Assembly (NCBI GenBank): GCA_027080315.1
Contig: JALWSI010000089.1
Location: forward strand, 1-7,001
Origin: a bacterium
GTDB lineage: Bacteria; Thermosulfidibacterota; Thermosulfidibacteria; Thermosulfidibacterales; JALWSI01
DNA: 7,001 bases
Direction: 5' to 3'
Shown here: positions 1 to 4,439 of the stretch, one piece after another
Position numbering within the stretch: position 1 is the first letter of the stretch
Layout: every line of letters starts with the position of its first letter
The notes under the pieces: generated by a model
What the model was told of the DNA's origin: nothing
Databases searched by the model: none
The model's input: the letters and a program-made list of their open reading frames with translations, nothing else
Made by a program: the position numbers and the translations under genes

Positions 1-545
1 ACCATCCCCGAGGCTATGGAGATGCCCCAAACGAATCCCTTAACCATCTCCTCTTCTCTCTCGTAGTAGCCCATGCTTCTGGTCACCAGATACTTGGTGA
101 TCATGGAGAGAATAAGTGCTCCCAAGGTAGCTCCAAACATGAGCCCCCAGTGGCTCAGGGTGTTGGAACTCATAAGACTTCCAAGCTCCTTAAAACTACC
201 GGCTCGTGACCCTTCCACCACTCCCAATGCAAGCAGCATAAACTCAAGGTCAATCTCTCTGAAGAAAGGTCCTGAAAAGGGGAGAATGCCGAGAATCAAC
301 GACATGTAGTATCCAGCAATTCCTCCCACCCAGCTGGGAAAGAGACCGGTTGAAGCACCGGTTAAGAGGGTTCTGAAAAATAGTGCCAGCAGCAAAGAGA
401 CAACCACAGGGTAAAGGATCAGGTTTATCAATCCAACAGCCTGTTTTGCCCCCTTGCTCAGGTACCACATGCTCAGCTTTGAGAAGCCCAGGTGGAATAG
501 AAAAACCCCTATGGGCAGAGAAAATAGCGCCACTTTTTCAATCAT
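1..545 (-). CDS. Multi-pass membrane protein of unknown function, C-terminus cut by the window edge
   Basis: An open frame reads leftward from an ATG at 545 through 181 complete codons to the window edge without a stop, so the C-terminus is missing. An in-frame TGA lies two codons upstream of this ATG, so no longer N-terminus is possible. AAAGG sits about 11 nt upstream as a weak ribosome binding site. The protein is very hydrophobic. Likely membrane segments lie near residues 3-23, 38-62, 71-92, 101-113, 132-152 and from 168 on. A charged loop, YYEREEEM, sits at about 160-167, just before the last visible segment. A Gly/Pro-rich stretch (GILPFSGPFF) spans 86-95. I do not recognise the family; a permease or transporter subunit is possible, but no signature motif supports it. 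It lies downstream of satP on the same strand, but a terminator separates the two, so it is probably transcribed on its own. Being a gene is well supported; the function is unknown. Confidence 0.8.
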   Translation of the reverse strand, partial: MIEKVALFSLPIGVFLFHLGFSKLSMWYLSKGAKQAVGLINLILYPVVVSLLLALFFRTLLTGASTGLFPSWVGGIAGYYMSLILGILPFSGPFFREIDLEFMLLALGVVEGSRAGSFKELGSLMSSNTLSHWGLMFGATLGALILSMITKYLVTRSMGYYEREEEMVKGFVWGISIASGM

Positions 546-599
546 AGCTCATCCAGCCTTTCAAAGGGTTCTGTCTTAACCATTCTCGTTTCCACTGGC

Positions 600-627
600 A
601 TTATCCACAAATCCCTTTTCTCTTCAA
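600..627 (-). promoter_or_regulatory. Possible sigma-70 promoter for the 545 membrane-protein gene
   Basis: On the minus strand a TTGAAG at 627-622 (four of six match TTGACA) is followed after 16 nt by GATAAT at 605-600 (five of six match TATAAT). It lies between the satP terminator and the ATG at 545, where a separate promoter would be expected. The -35 match is modest, so this is a candidate only. Confidence 0.35.
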
Positions 628-644
628 ATGGTGGTTGAGGCCAA

Positions 645-672
645 GAAAAAGGGGTGGAACAAGGTCCACCCC
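645..672 (-). terminator. Rho-independent terminator of satP
   Basis: On the minus strand an 8-bp perfect stem, GGGGTGGA paired with TCCACCCC (672-665 with 658-651), closes a 6-nt loop and is followed directly by TTTTTC. It starts about 35 nt after the satP stop codon. The run of U follows the stem only on the minus strand, so it should stop satP transcription and shield the membrane-protein gene at 545 from read-through. Confidence 0.8.
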
Positions 673-706
673 AAAATATAGAACAGAAGTGAGATAAGAT
701 CAGACT

Positions 707-1282
707 TTAGCCAATGGGAAGCACCTCTTTACCAAAGGCTTCGTTGATGAGCTCTGCCGCCATGAGATACCAGGCGGTGAAGGCGGTCCAGATACCCTCG
801 TAGCCTGCGAAGGTACCGATAGGCTTGCTACCCAGGGCCACATGGATGTCAAGCAGGATGAACAATAATAACAGAGATGCAAATATGATCCATAGGACCT
901 TTGGTTTCTTGAAGGTTGGTATCCACATGATGAAGGTGAAGATGGTCCAGGCGATCAGCGTCCACAGCAGGGCGCCGTGGAAGTCTTTGAACCCGGGCAG
1001 CACCGCGTTGTCTTTGAAATAGACTAACGTTGCCAGAGCGATCCAGAACGCGCCGTAAGACGAGAATGCGCACATGCCAAAGGTGTTGCCAGTACCAAAC
1101 TCAAGAAGTCCTGCGCAGAGCTGTGCAAAACCTCCGTAGAAAAGTCCCAAAGGTAGAGCAGTTGCCACATCCTTCAGGATGCCAGCGTTGTGCACGTTAA
1201 GAACAAAGGTTGTAAGAGCAAATCCTCCCAGCCCCAAAGGTGCTGGATTAGCAAATGGTCTCCATTTTGCCTCTTCTGCCAT
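707..1282 (-). CDS. satP: Acetate/succinate uptake transporter, GPR1/FUN34/YaaH (SatP) family
   Basis: This 191-residue inner-membrane protein has about six hydrophobic segments, close to the 188 residues of E. coli SatP. The family signature is plain: [10 protein letters not shown] at residues 12-21, then [20 protein letters not shown] at 50-69 and [20 protein letters not shown] at 159-178. These proteins move acetate, and in E. coli also succinate, across the inner membrane, probably as oligomers with proton symport. Substrate preference here is inferred from the family. The ATG at 1282 has an excellent AGGAGG site 9 nt upstream. The gene ends in TAA and is followed by a terminator hairpin, so it is probably monocistronic. 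A TTGACA-type promoter lies about 220-250 nt upstream, giving a long purine-rich leader. The window shows no acetate-activating enzyme beside it. I am confident in the family and less so in the exact substrate. Confidence 0.93.
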   Translation of the reverse strand: MAEEAKWRPFANPAPLGLGGFALTTFVLNVHNAGILKDVATALPLGLFYGGFAQLCAGLLEFGTGNTFGMCAFSSYGAFWIALATLVYFKDNAVLPGFKDFHGALLWTLIAWTIFTFIMWIPTFKKPKVLWIIFASLLLLFILLDIHVALGSKPIGTFAGYEGIWTAFTAWYLMAAELINEAFGKEVLPIG

Positions 1283-1499
1283 AGCCTTTTCCTCCTAACC
1301 TTTCAGATAATTAGTAAATAACTCTCAGCTTTTCAGGAATAAACCTTCTTCCCAAATAACCTTTCTCCACCAACCCCTCTTTCATCCGAGACCACAGGGC
1401 CTCTGCTCTTTACCGCGACCTTCCCTCAATCTCTCTTCTCTCTCCTTTTCCAACCACCTCCTTTCTCTCTATTCTCATTCTTCTCTTCACTTTGACCTC
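1283..1499 (-). promoter_or_regulatory. Purine-rich 5' leader of satP with a displaced perfect Shine-Dalgarno complement
   Basis: Between the proposed promoter and the satP ATG lie about 210 nt that are strongly purine-rich on the transcribed strand. In 1421-1500, 70 of 80 plus-strand bases are pyrimidines. The leader holds many GGA and GAGAG runs, the functional AGGAGG next to the ATG, and a second, stronger one (plus-strand 1451-1467; AGAAAGGAGGTG on the minus strand) 169 nt from the ATG. Just after this second site a TTG opens a 9-codon reading frame ending in TGA, which could be a leader peptide, although the spacing is tight. No credible longer gene lies on either strand here. Confidence 0.4.
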
Positions 1500-1529
1500 T
1501 ATAAACCATCTACCCGTTGGGCGTGTCAA
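1500..1529 (-). promoter_or_regulatory. Candidate sigma-70 promoter of satP
   Basis: On the minus strand a perfect -35 TTGACA (1529-1524) is followed after 18 nt by TTTATA (1505-1500), which matches only three of six -10 positions. AT-rich sequence lies just upstream (about 1530-1570), as an UP-element-like region would. Transcription would begin near 1493. The poor -10 suggests an activator may be needed. Confidence 0.45.
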
Positions 1530-1653
1530 TAGGTATTTTCAAAATATGGGTTAATTTTTTGATGATATGATAGGCGGACGGGATTAGGAGTAGGAGGCCT
1601 TGTGGTTATTGTTAGGAATTTCAGATAATTGTTCTTGGTGGTCTTGGGATTTT

Positions 1654-1688
1654 CAGACAACCGCCTGTTGAAGATCGGTTGGTGTCTG
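1654..1688. other. Imperfect inverted repeat in the satP-lemA intergenic region
   Basis: CAGACAACCG at 1654-1663 pairs with CGGTTG plus TCTG at 1676-1688, apart from a 3-nt GTG bulge, around a 12-nt loop. It lies between the divergent satP and lemA genes. It could be a regulator site or an RNA hairpin, or it may be chance. The rest of 1530-1735 shows no gene and no other clear signal. Confidence 0.25.
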
Positions 1689-1735
1689 CGGGATGCTGGG
1701 GAGAGATATTCCTTGAATCACGGTTGTTATTCTTG

Positions 1736-1754
1736 GAAAATCAAAATGATTTTC
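1736..1754. promoter_or_regulatory. Perfect palindrome upstream of lemA, possible operator
   Basis: GAAAATCA and TGATTTTC form a perfect 8-bp inverted repeat around AAA. It ends 11 bp before the candidate lemA -35 element. The size, symmetry and position suit a dimeric transcription factor, but it is also AT-rich enough to be incidental. Confidence 0.35.
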
Positions 1755-1765
1755 GGTTTTCGTGG

Positions 1766-1794
1766 TTGACGGGGTGGCCCTCAGGTTTTAGGTT
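1766..1794 (+). promoter_or_regulatory. Weak candidate promoter of lemA
   Basis: TTGACG (1766-1771) matches five of six -35 positions. After a 17-nt spacer comes TAGGTT (1789-1794), which matches only three of six -10 positions. Transcription would begin near 1800, about 35 nt before the lemA ATG. No other plus-strand candidate nearby is better. Confidence 0.3.
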
Positions 1795-1835
1795 TTGTTG
1801 GGGTTCTAAGATGTGAGGTAGAGAGGAGGGTTGAG

Positions 1836-2390
1836 ATGAAGCTTACTGCGTGGATACCGGTGGTGGTTCTTATGGGGGCTGTGGGTGGTATCATTGCCCT
1901 TTACAACAGGATGGTTCGGTTGCGCATAAGGTGCGACGAGTCGTGGGCCAGCATAGATGCCCAGCTCAAGCGCAGAGCCGATCTTATTCCTAATCTCGTG
2001 GAGACGGTGAAGGGTTACGCCGCCCACGAGAAGGGTCTGTTTGAAGAGGTGACCAACGCCCGGGCCAAGGCCATTGCCGGAGGCAGCGTTCAGGAACGGG
2101 CCGAGGCAGAGGGGCTATTAAGCGGAGCATTGCGCAGCCTCTTTGCTGTGGCCGAGGCGTACCCTGAGCTTAAAGCCAACACCAACTTTCTGCAGCTTCA
2201 AGAGAGCCTCTCAAAGATTGAGGACGATATCCAGATGGCCCGCCGCTACTACAACGCGGTGGTACGGGACTACAACGCCGCCATTGAGACCTTTCCGGGC
2301 AATCTTTTTGCAGGGGTCTTTGGCTTCACCCCGCGCCACTACTTTGAGGTGGCAGAGGCTGATAGGGGACCGGTGGAAGTTAAGTTTTGA
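1836..2390 (+). CDS. lemA: LemA family protein
   Basis: A 184-residue protein of usual LemA length. Residues 5-23 form one hydrophobic segment, likely a signal anchor placing the rest outside the cytoplasmic membrane. The remainder is helical and matches the LemA core throughout: YNRMVRLR (23-30), SWASIDAQLKRRADLIPNLV (36-55), YPELKANTNFLQLQESL (109-125), IEDDIQMARRYYNAVVRDYN (128-147) and a C-terminal FP...GF (153-164). LemA proteins are widespread but their biochemical role is poorly defined; they are often linked to envelope functions. The ATG at 1836 has a GAGGAGGG site with suitable spacing. No TPM-domain (DUF477), HtpX-like peptidase or other usual LemA partner follows; the repeat mosaic starts within a few bases of the stop. 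So it appears as a single-gene unit. The family call is secure. Confidence 0.93.
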   Translation: MKLTAWIPVVVLMGAVGGIIALYNRMVRLRIRCDESWASIDAQLKRRADLIPNLVETVKGYAAHEKGLFEEVTNARAKAIAGGSVQERAEAEGLLSGALRSLFAVAEAYPELKANTNFLQLQESLSKIEDDIQMARRYYNAVVRDYNAAIETFPGNLFAGVFGFTPRHYFEVAEADRGPVEVKF

Positions 2391-2393
2391 TAA

Positions 2394-2654
2394 TCTGGTC
2401 TGTTTGGTCGGTCTGGTCTATCTGGTTTGTCTGGTCTGTCTCGTCTGTCTGGTTCGTTTGGTCTATCTGGTCTGTTTGATTTGGGGTTTTAAGTTGCTTG
2501 TGAGTTTTAAGTTTCAAGTTTTAAGTTTTAAGAATCTGAGCATTTTACGTTTCACTCAATACTCAGTCCTCAGCACTCAGTCCTGCCCTTGGTCCTGCTC
2601 CTTCTCACGCCTTACTCCTCACGCTTCACGCTGATTCCTGACCACTGACCACTG
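2394..2654. repeat. Repeat mosaic, part A (TCTGG tract plus four other short repeat types)
   Basis: Starting 4 nt after the lemA stop, five blocks of degenerate short repeats follow one another. A pentamer/decamer tract around TCTGG, TCTGT and TCTAT spans about 2394-2479. TTTTAAG/TTTCAAG units span 2487-2532. CACTCAGTCCT units span about 2551-2585. CTTACTCC/TCACGC units span about 2606-2631. TGACCACTGA units span 2638-2654. Open frames across it exist only because the pentamer tract lacks stops and gives meaningless LVCLV repeats. No gene is credible here. Confidence 0.85.
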
Positions 2655-2694
2655 AATGGGTGTGACAAAATTTGTCAGGGGTGACGAGGTTTGG

Positions 2695-2843
2695 GTCGGT
2701 CTGGTTTATCTCGTCTGTCTGGTCTATCTGGTCTGTTTGGTCTGTCTTGTCTGTCTGGTGAGGTTGTCTCGTTTTACTCCTTACTCCTTACGCTTCACGC
2801 CTTACGCTTTACACAGTCCACAGTCCTCAGCACTCAGTCCTGT
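2695..2843. repeat. Repeat mosaic, part B (second copy of the same repeat types)
   Basis: The TCTGG-type tract returns at about 2695-2768, then TTACTCC/TTACGC/TTCACGC units at about 2771-2812, then the CAGTCC block at 2813-2843. The 22 nt at 2821-2842 are identical to 2564-2585 in part A. The order of block types is the same as in A, but the TTTTAAG and TGACCACTGA blocks are missing. The mosaic ends only 6 nt before the sigma-54 promoter. The 40 nt between A and B (2655-2694) show nothing recognisable. Confidence 0.85.
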
Positions 2844-2848
2844 CTGTG

Positions 2849-2865
2849 TTGGCATATTTCTTGCT
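2849..2865 (+). promoter_or_regulatory. Sigma-54 (RpoN) promoter of the pilin cluster
   Basis: TTGGCA at 2849-2854, six bases, then TTGCT at 2861-2865 reproduces the -24/-12 consensus (TGGCAC-N5-TTGC). The invariant GG is at 2851-2852 and the GC at 2863-2864, in exact spacing. Transcription would begin near 2876, about 173 nt before the first pilin ATG. Sigma-54 transcription of major pilins, with the activator PilR, is established in Pseudomonas and Geobacter. No activator gene is in this window, and its upstream binding site would have to lie in or beyond the repeat mosaic. Confidence 0.7.
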
Positions 2866-2875
2866 CTCAATTCAA

Positions 2876-3048
2876 AGCGAAGAACCAGCTTGCGCTTTTG
2901 GCTGGTTAAAGTGTATTGATGACAAAGTGGAGAAAGGAGGTGGTTGAGGCAGCAGGCAGAAGAGCTTTGAGATGCTTTTGAGATTTGTCCTTTCAGGGCA
3001 GAGAGATTAAGGGCTGAAGTAAAAAGTTAGAAAAAAGGAGGAGAAGAG
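2876..3048 (+). promoter_or_regulatory. 5' leader of the first pilin with a displaced perfect Shine-Dalgarno complement
   Basis: The predicted leader is about 173 nt long and purine-rich. At 2930-2946 it contains the same 17 nt as the satP leader, including AGAAAGGAGGTG, a perfect complement of the common 16S 3' end, 103 nt ahead of the pilin ATG. A TTG right after it opens an 8-codon frame (2944-2970), and an ATG at 2972 opens another 12-codon frame; neither has good spacing to a ribosome binding site. The functional site is AAGGAGG next to the ATG at 3049. Confidence 0.4.
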
Positions 3049-3471
3049 ATGATTCAGAGAATTCAAAGGTTAAGCAAAGAGAAAAAGGCGTTTACCCTGA
3101 TTGAGCTGATGATCGTGGTGGCAATTATCGCTATTCTGGCGGCATTGGCGCTGCCGCAGTACAACAAGTACCGCCAGAAGGCAGAGGCAAAGGAGATGCT
3201 TACCGGTGCCAGGGCTTGTGCTATGGAGATTGTGAGTGAGTGCATGGCAAATGGTGGCCAGAATCCTAACCTGAATGATACCGATGCCAGTGCCTATGAA
3301 TCATGTAGAAATTACAATTCCCCCAAGATAGGCAACGTGGATATAGTGCTCAATCCTTCTAATAACTGCTCTCAATTCCACGTTAATGCTGATGATAAAG
3401 CTGGTACCAATCCTTTCTACGCTAAATGTAATGGTAATTATCAGAATGGGGTAGAATGTTGGCTCAAGTAA
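3049..3471 (+). CDS. Type IV pilin, probable main subunit, with six cysteines
   Basis: A 140-residue class III prepilin. The leader is 14 residues and basic (ends KEKKA). Cleavage by the prepilin peptidase is expected between Ala14 and Phe15; the residue before the cut is Ala rather than the usual Gly. The mature N-terminus FTLIELMIVVAIIAILAALA is canonical, with Glu5 for subunit registration and Pro22 in the helix, followed by Tyr24 and Tyr27. Six cysteines (57, 65, 86, 107, 127, 137) suggest up to three disulfides in the globular head after export. The short C-terminus ends CWLK. AAGGAGG lies 7 nt before the ATG. It is first in the cluster, directly behind the sigma-54 promoter and followed by a strong hairpin, as expected for the most abundant subunit. 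It is PilA-like, but I give no symbol because the head domain does not match a pilin I can name. Confidence 0.93.
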   Translation: MIQRIQRLSKEKKAFTLIELMIVVAIIAILAALALPQYNKYRQKAEAKEMLTGARACAMEIVSECMANGGQNPNLNDTDASAYESCRNYNSPKIGNVDIVLNPSNNCSQFHVNADDKAGTNPFYAKCNGNYQNGVECWLK

Positions 3472-3512
3472 GTAGTAAATAACTAATAATATGATAATAT
3501 GCGGTAGGATTA

Positions 3513-3541
3513 GGCTGGCAGGGATTTGTGCCCTGCCAGCC
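3513..3541 (+). other. Strong hairpin between pilin 1 and pilin 2 (attenuator or mRNA-stabilising element)
   Basis: GGCTGGCAGGG at 3513-3523 pairs perfectly over 11 bp, mostly G-C, with CCCTGCCAGCC at 3531-3541 around the 7-nt loop ATTTGTG. It starts 42 nt after the pilin 1 stop and lies 43 nt before the next start. No U-run follows, so it is not a classical intrinsic terminator. A smaller 5-bp hairpin (CGAAA/TTTCG, 3545-3559) follows. It may protect the 3' end of the pilin 1 message or partly stop transcription so that downstream pilins are made in smaller amounts. Confidence 0.7.
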
Positions 3542-3583
3542 AGCCGAAAAGGTCTTTCGTGATAGGGATAGGAGAGATAAGGT

Positions 3584-3991
3584 TTGAACGGAGAGCCGGA
3601 TTTGAGGGTTGAGAATAGGGGATTTACTCTTGTGGAGTTAATGTTGGTTATTTTTATAATATCCGTTCTTACTGCTTTGTCGCTGGTCTATTACGGTCGG
3701 TATCATCAAAGAGCACGGGCGAAAGACCTGATGACGGTGGCGAGAGGCTGCGCGGCAGATGTGATATCCGAGTGTGTGGCCAAGAGTGGGAACATAGCCG
3801 ATCTTAGCACTTACTTTTTCCATTCATGTCAGAACCGAACAATGGAAGGGACAGGCGAGATAGAGACCTCTGTTGTAGGGTGTTGCACGGATTTCACCGT
3901 TGACTCGGTGGGAACGAAGGTTACCCTTTACAAGGGGGAGTGTACAGGAGACTATTCTGACAGACTGGAGTGTGACATTGTTGGAAGATAG
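3584..3991 (+). CDS. Type IV pilin-like protein, cysteine-rich paralogue of the first pilin
   Basis: A 135-residue class III prepilin counted from a TTG at 3584. A second in-frame TTG at 3602, with GGAG 8 nt before it, would give a 7-residue leader (MRVENRG) and is an equally good start. Cleavage falls after Gly13 (ENRG|FTLVEL), with Glu5 of the mature form present. The helix has Val at mature position 22 in place of Pro. Seven cysteines (56, 64, 82, 100, 101, 120, 130) line up with the six of the upstream pilin. The first two are at mature positions 43 and 51 in both, and the last two are 10 apart in both. AR-x-CA-x5-SEC is shared as well. This points to duplication and divergence, with this copy likely a minor pilin or a specialised alternative subunit. 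It is probably co-transcribed, lies after the hairpin, and its end overlaps the next pilin. Confidence 0.88.
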   Translation: MNGEPDLRVENRGFTLVELMLVIFIISVLTALSLVYYGRYHQRARAKDLMTVARGCAADVISECVAKSGNIADLSTYFFHSCQNRTMEGTGEIETSVVGCCTDFTVDSVGTKVTLYKGECTGDYSDRLECDIVGR

Positions 3992-4433
3992 ACAGGGGTT
4001 CACTTTGTTAGAGCTTATGATAACCGTAGCCATACTTGCCATTTTGGCGGCTGTTTCTCTATATGCGTACTCTCATTTCATCAGCTCTGGGCGTCAGGTT
4101 GGCCCAGTAAGAGCTCTGCTGGCGGCATCGGCGGCTGAAGAGCAGTACTACTCTGAACATGGAACTTATGCCACAAGCATTGAAGATCTCTCTGGCTTTG
4201 ATGACGGCACCACAGACAACGACTTTCGGCTCTTTGCCTCAAGTGGTAGCAACGAGAAGACCTACAAGCTGTGGGTTGCCAACGCAACCTCTTCTGGTTA
4301 CCGCATAGATGCCCAGAATCTTGCAGGCACCGATAGCTGGCACATAGCTTGCAATGCCACCTCTCCCATAGGATCCTGCAAGCCCGTACACGACACCGGC
4401 GAAAGCGGCGTGGTAGAGAAGGCCCTCAAATAG
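3978..4433 (+). CDS. Minor type IV pilin, PilE/ComP-like
   Basis: A 151-residue prepilin when started at the TTG at 3978, which has GGAG exactly 7 nt upstream and gives a 7-residue leader (MLEDRQG). A GTG at 3972 is possible but sits too close to that site. The frame stays open back to an ATG at 3900, but this would add an implausible 26 residues inside the previous gene. Cleavage falls after Gly7 (RQG|FTLLEL), with Glu5 present; the helix lacks Pro22. The segment AEEQYYSEHGTYATSIEDL (53-71) is typical of PilE-type minor pilins. Cys125 and Cys134 would close a C-terminal disulfide loop as in PilE and PilA heads. The start lies inside the last codons of the preceding gene (14-nt overlap), which indicates translational coupling. 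It probably primes or modulates the pilus; a pseudopilin role is less likely but open. Confidence 0.9.
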   Translation: MLEDRQGFTLLELMITVAILAILAAVSLYAYSHFISSGRQVGPVRALLAASAAEEQYYSEHGTYATSIEDLSGFDDGTTDNDFRLFASSGSNEKTYKLWVANATSSGYRIDAQNLAGTDSWHIACNATSPIGSCKPVHDTGESGVVEKALK

Positions 4434-4439
4434 GACTTT

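Noticed and set aside
1301-1630. 12-nt repeat TTTCAGATAATT at 1301-1312 and 1619-1630
   Set aside because: A match of this length is expected about once by chance in a window of this size, and the flanks do not match.
2394-2843. CRISPR array
   Set aside because: There are no 25-40 nt direct repeats at regular spacing with unique spacers; the units are 5-10 nt and degenerate, and no cas gene is present.
2143-2919. Open frames across the repeat mosaic (2143-2634, 2656-2919, 2691-2909)
   Set aside because: They are open only because the TCTGG-type tract has no stop codons; the products are LVCLV-type low-complexity strings without ribosome binding sites, and the first runs inside lemA in another frame.
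2919-3010. Short frames in the pilin leader (2919-2981 and 2972-3010) as real peptides
   Set aside because: Neither has a properly spaced ribosome binding site, and the products (20 and 12 residues) show no recognisable feature; they are mentioned only as part of the leader.
3900-3977. ATG at 3900 as the start of the third pilin
   Set aside because: It would lie deep inside the previous gene and give a 33-residue leader before the cleavage site; the TTG at 3978 has a well-spaced GGAG and gives a normal 7-residue leader.
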